A stretch of 64,000 nt of DNA, from contig BSBM01000370.1 of NCBI GenBank assembly GCA_027924585.1, positions 25,043,501-25,107,500 of the forward strand. The letters run 5' to 3'. Positions 11,091-23,558 of this stretch are shown one piece after another. Under the pieces are notes generated by a model. The model was not told where the DNA came from and did no database searches. It worked only from the letters and a program-made list of their open reading frames with translations. A program made the translations under genes and the position numbers. This DNA comes from Larix kaempferi. Its lineage: Eukaryota > Streptophyta > Pinopsida > Pinales > Pinaceae. The first letter of the stretch is position 1; every line of letters starts with the position of its first letter.

Positions 11091-12935
11091 ATGTAAAAAG
11101 AAGAGGCAACATGTATCATCTAACACCAATTAAATTGGATATAGAAACTAATAGTCAGACACCTTAAACAAAGTGGAAGACAATAAATTCTCATAAAGTG
11201 ATTTCTAAGACAAATTTTCCCATATTTAAAAAGGGTTTTTGAGGCAGTAGTTGTTTGTTTCCAACTGTAGCCAGGTTGAGACTAAAATCATGTTTTTGGT
11301 TTGAAATTAACCTTTTAGACCTTATCAGAAACCATAATATGAACCATGAAACCAAATATGAAGCATATAGATTGCCTGGAAATTATCCAGAAACATGTTT
11401 TCAAGCAATGGTCAGGAAAACATCTACAATGTTGTGTCCTCAAAATAAACAAGAACTCGGAGTTTGTACCCTACTATATGCTTTCAAAAAGAGAAAAGTT
11501 CACAACATATTATAAGGCAATCTGAAATCATGATAGTGACCAGAACCCTAAGGAAAAGTTAAGCAAAGATATACAATTTTTTGTTTCTATATTAAATTTC
11601 ATAGGAAATATGCCAAATATTACCGAACATTTTGGAAGATCTAATCATCAATGAACAACCTAATATATCGGTGAACTCAAGCAACGCAAATGGCAAACTC
11701 AAGATCTTGGGTTTTTGGGTTGGTTTCTATTTGGAGATGGCAAAATTAATGGATGAAACATAACTTATTGTATCGAGAGTAGAAAAACAATTAAAACCAT
11801 CATAGATCCATCTTAAATTCGTGTATCTATCAAGTATGCACCAAGAAGGATCAAATTTCTCTAGATATAATTTTTTCCTGGATGTATAAAAAATGTTTTA
11901 AAAAAAAGTACACCTCAAGAAATTGAATCCCTCAAGTGTTTGATAGATCCAGGTTTAAGATGAATCTATACCGATCCTTATTAGACACCTCTGTTTTGAC
12001 CAAAGTTATGGGATGCACACTAAAAGCTTCCAATATTTTATCAGAGTCATATAGATGCTTCCTATTTCACTCATAGTAATCCATCTTCTCTGAAAGGATC
12101 CAACAAAACTGCTGGAAGAGGGAAGATGAATGGTTAAAGTCTATCGGTCGACCTCTGCACCATACCAGTGCTGTTATATACAAAATAAAAGCACCGATGA
12201 ACCGCAAAAACAACTATAGCTACTTTTGGGTTTTCATATATATATATATATAAGCTAATCAACTTGAGTGGTTGTTTGAGGTACAAGGGAATCAGAGCCA
12301 GATGGGTCACCTCTGAACAAACTACTACAAAATGGGTCAGTCCCCAAATGCTAAATTATTTGCTTTTGATGCCACGGGTATCATTCTATTAGTCCAAGAA
12401 TACAAAAAGCTGAACAAAATCTATGCTTGCGTGGCCTGCCTTGAGAACCCACATGAAAATCAATCAAAAAAGTCGGGGAGCCAGCCATTACCTATGATTA
12501 ATGTAGGATCCACTGTTGCATTTAGATGGGCTATGACTATGTAGGTGCATAATGACATAAGAGTGACTATGTGTTGGATATATCGTAGTCTTGTTGGCAT
12601 TTAATAGATGCTAAGTATATGAATTGATCATGAATGGTGTTTTTATATCACTTATGATGATATGTGGGTGATGGGATGCATTTGTTATGCTAGTTGCATT
12701 TTGCGAGATGAAAAGGCTATGATACATCCTATAACTAATTCTTTGATTTTTATGAAGTAAGTGTGAGTTGGATCGGATAGGCACTCCATGGGATTGAAGT
12801 GTATATTTAATAAAAAGGTATTGTGGGATCCCATTCCCATGAAAGGAAGATCTCTATATAAGAAGCATCTTATGGGATGTGGACATACACATTCACTAAT
12901 GTTGTACCAATGGTTCTTAAACCTTACAAGATGCT
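11091..12935. other. Intergenic DNA with a short (TA)n tract
   Basis: No gene is recognised. A (TA)n microsatellite lies at about 12236-12252. Frames of 86 and 70 codons at 11255 and 12332 have no recognisable domain. Confidence 0.45.
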
Positions 12936-13135
12936 TGGGGTTAGTGTACGTTTTAGATGATTAGGGTAAGCATACCTTTCAATATTCCTAGTGTCGAGAG
13001 TCTTTTAAGGTGATGGGGTTAGCCTTTTTGTGATGGATGGGGTTAGTGTACCTTTCAATATGAGTAGGTTGAGATCTTTGTTAGGTGATGGGGCCAACCT
13101 TTCACGATTCATGGGGTCAACATACCTTTTAGTTG
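12936..13135. repeat. Degenerate tandem repeat, about 90-bp unit
   Basis: The phrase GGGGTTAGTGTACCTTTCAA and variants (GGGTCAACATACCTTTT, GGGTAAGCATACCTTTCAA) recur four times, alternating with TTAGGTGATGGGG-type phrases. The copies are diverged and do not encode a common frame. Confidence 0.6.
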
Positions 13136-13707
13136 CTTACGATCAATTTACCTTTTAATGTACCTTTCAAGATGATGGCTAGGGGGCAAAGAACCCTGTG
13201 GATGTCAAAATTCAGGGAGATGGATGGAGTTATATGCACACTCCCCCAAATTTTTGTTGATGCACTTTCGATGCCTGTTGCAGTTACACATGGTTGTATG
13301 GCATACCATGATTATAAATTGATATACTAGTCAAAACAGAGGGACATATGCCATGATGAATGAGACCATTTGAATAACAAGGGTGATAACTTGTTAGCTA
13401 CAAATGACATCCTTATGGAAGAATGTGGGAGATTAAGGAGATAAATCATTGGGGGGGAGTAAGACTAGTGAACCACTATAAGTGACAAGATTTGGTGCAT
13501 GATTGTGTGTACGTGCTACACATTACAAATTTCATGAAGAATAATCAAAAATCATGTAGAAGTATAAGGTTTAGTATGTTTGTTAGTAGTGTAGGTGCAA
13601 TAATTATTCATAATGACCACACAAATAACACCCTCAATTGCACAATAGCATAAAAACATGTGCATTTTGAATAAATGTTATACTTTATGAAGCGAAGTTT
13701 TGTACTT

Positions 13708-13767
13708 AGGTGTTTGAACGAAACTTCGCTCGAGGCTAGGTGTTTGAACGAATCTTCGCTTGAGCCA
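13708..13767. repeat. Tandem repeat, 30-bp unit, two copies
   Basis: AGGTGTTTGAACGAA followed by CTTCGCT occurs at 13708 and again at 13738 with an exact 30-bp period and few mismatches. Confidence 0.75.
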
Positions 13768-13957
13768 TGTTTTGCTAACTGGCAATATATCTGTTTGACA
13801 TCTTGTGCTCTGCACCTTCAGAGGCATGCAACAAGTGAAAGGTGGTGCCAAGCAATAACAAGTGAGAGCTGGTGCCATGAAGTATAAGCGAAGGTGTTCA
13901 TTGATAATTGCACATAGAACATGTTAGATGTGCTGTCTGATACAATTTTTAGTAGCA

Positions 13958-14795
13958 ATGGCCGAACAACTGCCGAAATTTGGAGACATGAATGGCACTG
14001 ATATAATGTTAAAGTTGATTGATCCATATGGTGCAGAGTATGGAGAAAACCCAGTTTACCTTCACTCTCAAGGTTTGAGAAAATCTAAATTTTATGAAGT
14101 GCTGCTATCTGATCGTTGGTCTTCAGATAAATGTCGACCACTTCAAATCAATGTAACTGCAAGTAATCATAGTGTGGAGGAGCATATTAAATGTATTCAA
14201 CTCGTGTATTCTTCTGCACCAAGCAAGCGACTTCATTTTTCAAGTGTGGACGATGCTCTCGCTATTCTACTAGTGGCTTCTCAATTATTGTTTCAGGAGT
14301 GCGTGGAAGAATGTCTGCAATATTTGAATGCGGTACGTTGGAATCGTATGCAAGAAGCCCAAATTCGAGTGGTGATCGTCCTTGCAGTTAACTACTTTGC
14401 CTGTGGATTTAAGTCTTAGACTTTGTATGAACCTGCTAGCCAAGTCCGACGTTAATGTCGGTTTACAGACGTTCTTGGCCGAGTCAATACAGGAATTGTC
14501 GTTTATAGTTTCCAAAGATCCAAACTATGGCAGTGAAGTGGAGAAGTTTATTGTAAGCTACTTTGAGGCCACAGATCCATTGTCACCGGTTGCAGTTACG
14601 TACAGGTGTGTGCTTGTCAAACAGTTTAGTGTCAATGTGGAAATAATAAAATGTGATATGGTTACCTCGAATCACATAATTTCTAATTATTGCGCTAATC
14701 TGTTGTGGCTAGTCGAAGTTATTCAACGTTGTGATATGGAATTGTTCGAAATAGTGCTAAATATGTTTTCTCACGATGCCTGCCTTCGTTCTTGA
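13958..14795 (+). pseudogene. BTB/POZ-domain gene, frameshifted and truncated
   Basis: From the Met at 13958 the frame reads DIMLKLIDP, YLHSQGLRKSKFYEVLLSDRW, SVEEHIKCIQLVYSS and SSVDDALAILLVASQLLFQE. These are the BTB core and following helices of the plant BTB/POZ family typified by Arabidopsis At1g63850, whose members are probable adaptors with poorly known partners. That frame stops at 14419. From about 14380 the next frame continues the family sequence (SLQLTTLPVDLSLRL, then ISNYCANLLWLVEVIQRCD), so a single-base shift near 14375-14382 (in GTGGTGATCGTCC) separates the halves. The second half stops at 14795, shorter than I expect for this family. A small intron covering the shift is possible, but no clean GT-AG pair is visible there. 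No long poly-A supports retroposition. Confidence 0.75.
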
Positions 14796-15993
14796 TGGTT
14801 TTGTTTTTCGTTTTGTTGATTGATTGAACTTTTAGTGTCTTGATGCGAATTGGAGGTTGAGGTTAGGCTTTGATGTTAGGAGAAGGAGAGGTAATAGTAG
14901 CCACCACCGCCAACAGCAACAATCACAACAAGTGAGAGGCGAGCATTCTCCCGTAGAAGCAAATGGCGGCACAAAGCCTGCTCTTCATGCGCATTCAATT
15001 TGAATTTGTTGATTGATTGAACTTTTAGTGTCTTGATGCACCATCCATGTGGCAGAATTTCATTCACTCTATGAGCGAGGAATCTAGCCGACGTGGATGG
15101 TTACGCTTCTCGTTGGTGAAACGCCTACGATGTAATTATTGCGTGAATTCTATATAGTCCCTTGCGGGGACATAACAATCGGTGTTAAGTTAAATAAAAT
15201 AAGTAATTAGATCACTTATTGTAAATGAAGTAATCAATAACTTCATAATAAATGGATAAATACAGATTATTTTTTGCAATGAGTTAAATCTTTCTATTTA
15301 GAAGTAGTAGTAGAAACCAAAAGAATATCAATATCAAGAATGTTATTTAAATATTATATTTAAATTTTGATTTAAAAATTGATACTAAAGTTGTAAATAT
15401 TTATTTTTTGTCGTTATATATTATTTACATATATATTCTCATAACATGTTTCATTCCAAACCAAAAAACACATTCTATTAAAAATAAGGGAGATAGAAGC
15501 AAAGCTTCAAGTCCCTGCCAAGTAATAAAAGTAATAAGAATGATATAGCTTAGCAAATTAAAAAAAACAAATATCATTGTAACTAGTAATCTATAAAACA
15601 ATCCATCATTGTAATTAGTAATAATTGATTTCCTGGGCTTGTATACCCTCGAAGCATTGTGGCTTTCAATGCCGCAATTCACTGCGTGCATCGAGCATCG
15701 TAAAGTAAAAGAAAACAATTGTTTACTTGCAGGTGTTCTACAGTCGCTGCCTCCCATTGATACAAGCGTTCCTTTAATTATTGTTAAAATCTCAACAAAC
15801 AAAATGTGTGCTTGGTAGCTGCTTTTCTAGTTACCTATATGCAACATGTGAATTTCTAGAAAAAACAAAATATCAGGGTTATATTTAAAGTCCACGCATT
15901 ATCACATGGCTTCGGAGTGGAACAGTTTAGGGTTTCGATACGAAAGGTCTCACACATTTATCTTTGGCGAGACAAATGCCGATGAAACATTTT
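14796..15993. other. Intergenic DNA with a 32-bp dispersed duplication
   Basis: The 32-bp phrase starting GTTGATTGATTGAACTTTTA occurs at 14815 and 15008, the first copy just after the BTB remnant. Around 15160 there is a short hairpin (GTCCC TTGC GGGGAC). A 125-codon minus-strand frame at 15425-15802 has no recognised domain. Confidence 0.5.
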
Positions 15994-16068
15994 CCTTTGA
16001 AATTCCATGAACTATCTGCCTTTGAAATTCCATGAATCGTCTGGCTTTGAAATTCCAAAAGTATTTAT
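15994..16068. repeat. Tandem repeat, 25-bp unit, three copies
   Basis: CTTTGAAATTCC begins at 15995, 16020 and 16045, an exact 25-bp period; the third copy is diverged at its end. Confidence 0.8.
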
Positions 16069-16192
16069 CGTGGGTCTCAAATGGTTTTTAACAGTGAATT
16101 TGTATCGGATAAAGGCACATTCAAAATGTCACATTTCAATGATAAAAAGAAATCAAAATCAATACATAGAGATGACATTTAAGATTTATGTT

Positions 16193-16262
16193 GATTGTCA
16201 TTGATCTAAGGAGTACCAAAAGCCAAAGATTGTCATTGACCAAAGGAGTACCAAAAGCCAAA
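16193..16262. repeat. Tandem repeat, 35-bp unit, two copies
   Basis: GATTGTCATTGA, then AAGGAGTACCAAAAGCCAAA, occurs at 16193 and 16228 with a 35-bp period. Confidence 0.85.
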
Positions 16263-16591
16263 GAAATAGTTATACCATTTACTATAATAAATTTATTACT
16301 TTCATTAGATTTTTGACTAAATTTACATCATAAAATTTAAAGAATAAATAAAAGCAAATTTCATATAATAAAAACAATTTCATTAGTGCTCATCCCACAG
16401 ATTGTACTCATGCGTGCATGCCAGCAAAAGGTCCCACTCTCCACCAAAGTTCACAAGGTGCTCATTCCCTTTCTCTGGATGATACAAATGACGATAAGAT
16501 ACCCTATGATCACCATCTTGACAAATCGAAGGACACACCGGGTTTATGAAGGCTACGGGATAATGGAAATAAAAATTACACTTAGACTTCG
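16263..16591. other. Left flank of the Gypsy insertion
   Basis: The last five bases, CTTCG (16587-16591), pair with CTTCA (25889-25893) on the other side of the Gypsy element as a 5-bp target-site duplication with one mismatch. On the minus strand the preceding 180 bases are open in one frame, without a recognised domain. Confidence 0.5.
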
Positions 16592-17323
16592 TGGTGAAAA
16601 TGCAAGTCGTAGAAGCAGAGGTCTAGAACGCACTACAATATCAAAGCACACAGTGAAGCAACACACAATGACAAACACACAACAATGATGAGGAAGTATG
16701 GCTTTAATTAAATTAATTAATATTCTCTTACCAGAGGAATTACATTAGATTATTACATGCAGATTTGGTGCTCTATTCTTACAATTACATAATACAAGGC
16801 TCAGTCTTTTGTGAGGGAATTTTTTGTGAGTTCAACAACAACAACAAGAGAAAACAACCAAAATCCCCTTTTGTTCTTCACGATCTGGTATTTATGCTCC
16901 TTCTTCTGGAAATCCCGCTCAAACCTTCTTCTAGAAGCCTCTCATTGCTTCTAGCCATGGTCGAACTTCATTAAATTCCCATCAACCTCTTCGCGGTTCC
17001 TTCTGCCATCTGGCATTCTGCAACAACTGCCATAATTATGCATTAACTTCTCCAACTACTTGCGCAGTTGTTCCTTGGCGCTCGGAACCCGTCGGTCGTC
17101 GATCGACTTGAATTCTGGCCTTGGCTACCGGATTATCTGTTGGTCAGTATCCGCTTCGATCGTTTATTTTATTCCTTCTCTGTCATCGACCTATTGGTCG
17201 ACATCACAACTCATTCCCCATCAACTCCTCTTCAGTCACTTGCTTGGAACCATCGACTGTTTCCCAGGAAACCTCAGTTGGTTCACCTCGACTGTTCTGG
17301 TCGAGCTAGATTCCCCTGCATCA
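16592..17323 (-). repeat. 3' LTR of the Gypsy element
   Basis: This 732-bp copy aligns throughout with 25159-25888, for example around CCTTCTTCTAGAAGCCTCTC and TTGGTTCACCTCGACTGTTC, with scattered substitutions. On the minus strand it begins TGATGCAGGGG and ends with CA before the flank. The TATA position seen in the 5' LTR is mutated here. Confidence 0.92.
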
Positions 17324-17334
17324 GTCTCCTTGGG
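17324..17334 (-). promoter_or_regulatory. Polypurine tract of the Gypsy element
   Basis: On the minus strand CCCAAGGAGAC directly precedes the TG of the 3' LTR; it is the purine-rich plus-strand primer position. Confidence 0.65.
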
Positions 17335-17567
17335 TTTAAAAGAACTACGCCCTGGTTCTTCAATTCTTCGAGATTTTATTATGAGATCCATGTCACTTCC
17401 TCGAGGCTTCGGTTCCTCCAACGAACCACGTACTCTTTCTTCTTTTACCGTCGGGTCTTCCTGATTTCTCTTTCATCGAGTATTTATTTTAATTCTTTCG
17501 TCAATTGGACTGGTAGTTGTCCTTTCCATTCGATGTTTGACTTTACCCCACTTGTCGATCCTTCCTC

Positions 17568-18690
17568 TTACCTATGCAAGTCGGCGACATTAAATGTCGG
17601 CGAAATGTTCATCTCTCCGGGAAACTCCAACATATAATCATTATCATAAATTTTCCTTAAGATCACGCAAGGACCTATCTTCTCCAGCTTCAACTTGTTA
17701 TATGTACCTCTAGGGAACCTTTCCTTTCGAGAATGTGCATAGACTAAATCTCCTTCTGCAAATGATTGCAGTTGTTTCTTCCTGTCAGCCCTCAATTTAT
17801 ACGCAATCTTGCTTTTCTCTAGCTACGTTCATACCATGTCGTGCACTTCCTTCATGTGCTCTACAAACAATTCAACATATGCACTTCTCGTCGATCTTGT
17901 CGGTAGCTCTATCAAGTCGAATACTCCTTGCGTGCTTCTCCCTTGCACTATATGGAAAAGGCTCATTCTAGTTGACCTATTCACTGCGCTGTTGTATGCA
18001 ATTTTTCCTGTGCCAACACATTCTCCCACTGCTTTGGTCAGTCAACTGTGAAACATCTCGGGAGATTTCCCAAACTCCTGCTAACAACTTCAGTCTGTCC
18101 AGCGGTCTGTGGATGGTATGCAGAACTGAATTGTAGTCTTGTATCTAACTTCTTCCACAACGTTCACCAAAAATTACCCATAAACTTGGTGTCTCGATCC
18201 GACGTTATGCTCTTTGGAAACCATGCAATCTTACAACTTGCTTAAAGAATAGCACAACAATACATGTGGCATCACTTGTTTTCCTACAAAGACTAAAATG
18301 TGCCATCTTAGAAAACCTGTCAACTACAACAATTATGGAGTCGTTACCATGTTGTGTCTTTGGTAATCCTAACACAAAATCCATACTAATATGTTCCCAT
18401 GGAACAGTTGGCACTAGCAAAGGTGCATATAGTCCCATATTCTAACTTCTCCCTTTAGCATGCTAGCATGCACGACACTTTCGAACCCACTTCTTTACAT
18501 TTGCCGCTAATCCTCGCCAGTAATACTTCTCTTTGACCTGTGCTTTGGTCTTGTCAATGCCAAAGTGTCCCGCCAATCCTCCACTATGCAGTTCCCGTAT
18601 CAGATTCTCCATTACTAATCCTCGGGGAATACATAATTGATGTCCCTTAAAAACATATCCTTCTTGGATAAAATAATCCAAGTGTGGAGC
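17568..18690 (-). pseudogene. Gypsy integrase, decayed
   Basis: In minus-strand order: an HHCC zinc-binding domain (HSGGLAGHFGIDKTK to KKWVRKCRAC, 18463-18600), the start of the catalytic core ([18 protein letters not shown] with the first catalytic Asp, 18205-18438), and the C-terminal domain (GTYNKLKLEKIGPCVILRK to FNVADLHR, 17568-17700). The frame is broken between these pieces, and the core after HGF is interrupted by a stop. Integrase would insert the cDNA; this copy cannot be functional. Confidence 0.88.
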
Positions 18691-18759
18691 TTAGTCGACA
18701 CTCCATGGTTCCTTCGACGCTTTCCATGCTTAGGAAAAATAATCGTCAGTTTCATATTT

Positions 18760-20080
18760 TGTCTTCACCGGCTATAAACCAATGGCTTGAACAGTCGTCG
18801 TGCTTAGCAACGCAACTCGTCGGCTCAATGCGTCAGCCACCTTATTCGATTTTCCCGACTTGTGTCGCAACACAAAGGTGTAGCTCTGTAGAAACTCAAC
18901 CCACTTCATATGCCTTTGGTTCAACTTGTTCTAAGTAATCAGATATCTCAGAGCTTGGTGGTCGGTATATAACACGAATTCTTTGGTCAACAAATAGTGC
19001 CTCCATTTCTTCATTCCCTAAATGATGGCATAAAACTCTTGGTCGTAGACCGAGTACTTATTCTTGGCGTCGTACCGATTTTCACTGAAAAAGGCTATCG
19101 GTTGGCCTTCCTGGCTCAATATTGCTCCAATCACCACTCCACTTGCATTGCAATCGACTTGAAATACTTTCTCGAAATCAGGGAAAGCTAGGATTGGTCT
19201 CTTCGTCACCTTTTGCTTCAACTTCTCAAATGCTCTTCGGGCAATCTTTGTCCACCTGAAATAGCTCTTCTTCATGCACACTATCAGTGGTGCACATATC
19301 CGACTAAAATCTTTGATGAAGTTCCAATAGAAACTGGAAAGTCCATGGAAACTCCTTACCTCGGTGGCATTCATCGGTTCCAACCACTCCAAAATAACAT
19401 TGACCTTTTCCGGGTCCATCTTCAAACCTTGGATCGAGACTATGAATCCCAACTACGCCAACTCATGTTTCGTGAAGGAGCATTTATGTAGATTTACCAA
19501 CAACTTTTCTTGACTCAGTCGCAGCTGGAATTGTTGAATATGCGACAAGTGCTCTTCCTTTGTCTTGCTAAAACTTAGGATGTCGTCGAGGTAGAGTACG
19601 TCGGACTTCCCCAAAAATGGTTTCAAAAATTCATTCAATAGTCACATGAACATACTGGGTACATTGGTCAGCCCAAATGGCATGATTAACCATTCATACA
19701 ACCCCTCCTTTGTCTTGAAGGTTGTTTTTCATTCATCACCTTCCCTTATCCTTATCTAGTTATATACGCTCTTTAAGTCGATCTTGGTGATGTACTTAGC
19801 TCCACTAAAATAGTCGAGCAAATCATCCATTCTTGGTAATGGAAACATATATTTGATCGCAATATTGTTGATGGTGCTGGAATCGGTGCACATCCTCCAT
19901 TCTCCTCCCTTCTTCGGTGTTAGTACATCCGATACTACACATGGGCTCAGACTCTCCCGAATCAAGCCCCCATCCAATAATTCTTGGACCTATCGGTTCA
20001 GCTTAGCACTCTCTATTGACGTCTTCCAGTGCGGTGCCTTATTCGGTAGGCTCGATCCTGGAATCAAGTCAATCTAATGG
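18760..20080 (-). pseudogene. Gypsy reverse transcriptase and RNase H, decayed
   Basis: The RT fingers/palm are visible as GLIRESLSPCVVSDVLTPKK, WRMCTDSSTINN and FSGAKYITKIDLKSVYN (19756-19977). The active site is YLDD in place of the usual Y-x-DD motif YIDD (19575-19590), and the connection follows as GLKMDPEKVNVILEWLEP and SFHGLSSFYWNFIKDFS. RNase H begins FQVDCNASGVVIGAIL (about 19160) and loses its frame near 19018. Stops and shifts separate the RT pieces. Confidence 0.9.
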
Positions 20081-20576
20081 GATATGCTCCTTGTCGGTGG
20101 TAGTCCAGTCGACATCTTGTTGACCATAATGCCTTGAAAATCTGACAACACCCTTCCGACTTCCATCAGGATTTTACCCGTCAATCCCTACACATGTAGA
20201 CCCTTGGAAAAGGAAACGAAGCAGCACTGCTACTTCTTTTCCTCCTTCAAAAATTCCTTGGTTGAACACATCAACACTCTTTTCTCCCAATAGTCGTTCT
20301 CTTGTCTCTGGTTATTTTTTTCTTCGACCAATGGAGTCATTCAAAATGTCTTACCATTTTTTTTACCGTAACCACATTTTCGTGGCCGTCATAAATCATA
20401 TTTCGATCGTATTTCCATGGTCGGCCTAACAACAAGTAGCATGCATCCATCAGAATCACATCGCATAGCACACTGTCCCTTAGTCCTCCGATCTTGAAGT
20501 TGATCAGACATTGATGTGTCACCGTAATGTGGTGACCCTTCTGCAACCACAACACCTTATATGAATTGAAGTGCGG

Positions 20577-20885
20577 TCAACACTTCAATCCCAACTTGTC
20601 GATCACCTCCATCAAGACCAAATTCTCTGTGCTGCCTCCATCAACAATGGTCATACAACATCTGTCCCGAATCTTCACCTCTGTTCGAAAGATGGACTTC
20701 CTATGAGTCGGCTCCACCTCCTCTTGACGTACCAATTGCAATGATGTTCTCTGGGTCGTCAAGTTTTGACCTCCTTCTAATTCAACTTCGTCTGAACTTC
20801 CCCTTCCAATCGAACCAGCCTCATCGTTCTTGCTTCGACTCTTTTTTTCATAGACTGGTGATATGTAAATTCTCCAGGAATTCAT
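20577..20885 (-). pseudogene. Gypsy aspartic protease remnant
   Basis: The frame contains EVKIRDRCCMTIVDGGSTEN, with the DGGS loop in the position of the D-S/T-G active site as common in plant Gypsy elements, followed by VDKLGLK-type sequence. Gag lies upstream and RT downstream on the same strand. Confidence 0.8.
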
Positions 20886-21683
20886 ATGCCTTATGTCCCA
20901 ATTCTCGACACTCGTTGTAGACTATTTTCTTGGGTCGATCTTCCTGTCTTCCTCCCAAGTTTCCACTTTGACCAAAAGCACCACGACCTTTGGGATCGTC
21001 ACCATCCCGTCGATGTTTCGATGCAACGTTTTCGATCATTCCTTCATCTCTTCTTTCTCCATGAACTTCGACTTTCTTCGACCCACTGGTCTCTCCTTTG
21101 GCGACGTCATACTTCTCACTTCTGATAGTCAGCTTTCCTCGTCCCGTCGAAGTCTTCCATGACAATTTCTCCTTTGCCTTCAGAGCTAGCTGATAGGATT
21201 CTTCGACTGCTCTCAACCTTGTAAGGATCATTTAATCCTGAATGGCATATTTCATACCATTCACATATCTGAAAACTACCTGATCGACAGTCCATAGATT
21301 TCCTCAGTGAATTTCTACAATGTCAGCCCTTTCTATCTCAGGTTCTGCAACTTCTTGAACAAGGAGATCATGTAGTCAGTGGGAAGGAACTTATCCTTCA
21401 ACTTGGAAACCATCATGTCCCAAGTCTTCACCTTTTCCTTTCATTTCCTCACTCTCTCAGCCTGTACATTTTCCCACCACAATGAGGCATGACCTTTTAA
21501 TTTCAAACAAGCCACTTTTATTCTCTTGGGGTCCTCTATCTGCTCCATATCAAAGTATTTCTCCATTTCCCTTATCCAATCTATTAATTCTTCAGGGTTT
21601 AGGCTCCCTAAGTAGGTAGAGACCTCCATCTTTGATCTATCCTTCATCTCAGACAATACTTTCAATAACTTGTCTCCTGGGTC
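20848..21683 (-). pseudogene. Gypsy gag, C-terminal part
   Basis: The minus strand gives the Retrotrans_gag core LNPEELIDWIREMEKYFDME and KVACLKLKGHASLWWENVQ (21441-21665). It ends in a damaged zinc knuckle (VYNECRELGHKAYEF near 20900, with Cys positions altered). Several stops interrupt it. The nested element inserted 5 bases upstream of this part and separated it from the N-terminus at 24766-25002. Confidence 0.88.
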
Positions 21684-21688
21684 TTATT

Positions 21689-22229
21689 TGTCATAACTAT
21701 AGATCTCGCTAAACTAGCTTACCTATGTTAGCAATCAACAACATAACAAAGTAAATAAGAACATAAAGAGAACAAGAAAAAAGAATACACCAGATATACG
21801 TGGTTCACCCAATTTGGCTACATCCATGGGAAGGTTGTCTTCTATTATCTCCAGAAATCTCCTTCAATCTTACAAGAAGGCAACTACAAATAACCCCAAT
21901 ACAATATAGCAGAGCTTGTGATCACAATACCATGTGCTGATACTATCTATGAGCATATACCACTATACCATCATGTTGTTATGATGTGACTCCCCTGACC
22001 CTATTATATACCAAGAGATGTGGAGGAATTACTCTCACATATTGCATGTGGGATAATATAATTCTCCATAATAACATCTCTTTATATAATGATGGATATC
22101 AAGAATATACTTTACCATAATGAATATGGGATATAATGTATTACTCTTTTACATAAGATTGTGGATAAATTTCGACATAATACAAAGACATTATTACCTT
22201 CCAAGGAATATAATTAATATATTCCAACA
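21689..22229 (-). repeat. 3' LTR of the nested element
   Basis: This 541-bp LTR has exactly the same length as its partner. It contains TATATAA on the minus strand near 22000 (reverse complement of TTATATACC). Confidence 0.92.
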
Positions 22230-22240
22230 CTCCCCCTTAA
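22230..22240 (-). promoter_or_regulatory. Polypurine tract of the nested element
   Basis: On the minus strand TTAAGGGGGAG directly precedes TGTTGG, the start of the 3' LTR. Confidence 0.85.
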
Positions 22241-23558
22241 TAATGGATGGGAGAAAATCCCTTACTAACACTAAGGAAGGAAGGAGTCATTGCTGCTCCC
22301 ATTTGATGACAACTTCCAGAATATCCATAAGCTGCAAATAAGAAGAACACTTCGGCGAATGGAATTTGATGAAGAACAACCGCTTCTCATTGAATCATGA
22401 AATTGCACATGAACCAAGTTGTATGATGAAATACCAACAACAAGATGCCTAGATCTAAAGAGAAGCCTTTATGGCTACTAGATCCAATAGTAAAATGTCA
22501 AGAGCATTTGACGCAATCCAACAACAAGGTGCCCAGATCACCACAAGAATCATCACAACCATAACTGAAAGTTGAAGAACTCTGATATAACATCCACACC
22601 AGTGTACAGATACCTTATGACAGCTGATACAACAGAACATGTGGCTAAGAACACCACAGCAGTGTACAAAATATCCAGATGGCCAATACACATGCGGATA
22701 ACAGACATTCTTTCAATCAATGTGCAATATAAATATATGTACAAGACCTCAAACATTGAAGAAACAAGACCCCAATGGTCTATACATAAAAAATGATATC
22801 ATACAGATGAACATCATGACTTTAATAGTAGAAGATGGTGCTTCATTATTTATGGAATAAGGTGATAACAAAGATCAAAGATTAATATGCTTAGGAAAGA
22901 AGTACAGAAACTGGCTTCTCACAACTTTTCACATAAACAAAGAACTTATCTACACACAAGAACTTCCAAGATTTAAATCATACAAACATCATAAAACAAA
23001 AATTGCTCATACATAAATGAAAATGCTTATACACCAAAGGTTAGCAAAAAATATGGCAACATAATATGATCAAATAAAATATTTACTTGCTCATTAAGGA
23101 AAATGAAGTTACTTTTACACATTAAGTGTCAACCACAACATATAAATAGTGAGCAATACAATAGTTTACACAAGATTTACAAATATGAGATTGCTCTTAT
23201 AAAATTGCTTTTTTAAACATGACATGATTATAAATCAACATGATTAAATATGATTAAAAAAAAGAACAAATTAGTTATTAAGTATCGTGTTAAAAATATT
23301 AAGCATTAAATGGTTTATAACTATCATCATGACAAAATACTTGAAATCCATGCCCTTAAAAAATGTCAATGCTTCCATATAGGAACGTGAGACAAATATA
23401 TACCAAGAACAAGAAATAATATCTTAATAAACATGATTAGAAGCAAAACCTAAATGCAAAAAAAAGATGAATAATAGAAAACTGAAACACTTTTACCATT
23501 CTGACTTAAAAAACAGAAACTATACTTACAACCCTTTTTAAAAGTGCCAAGAAAAGTC

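Noticed and set aside
17060-17637. Plus-strand frames of 134-189 codons over the Gypsy 3' end
   Set aside because: They are antisense to the LTR and integrase end and contain no recognisable domain.
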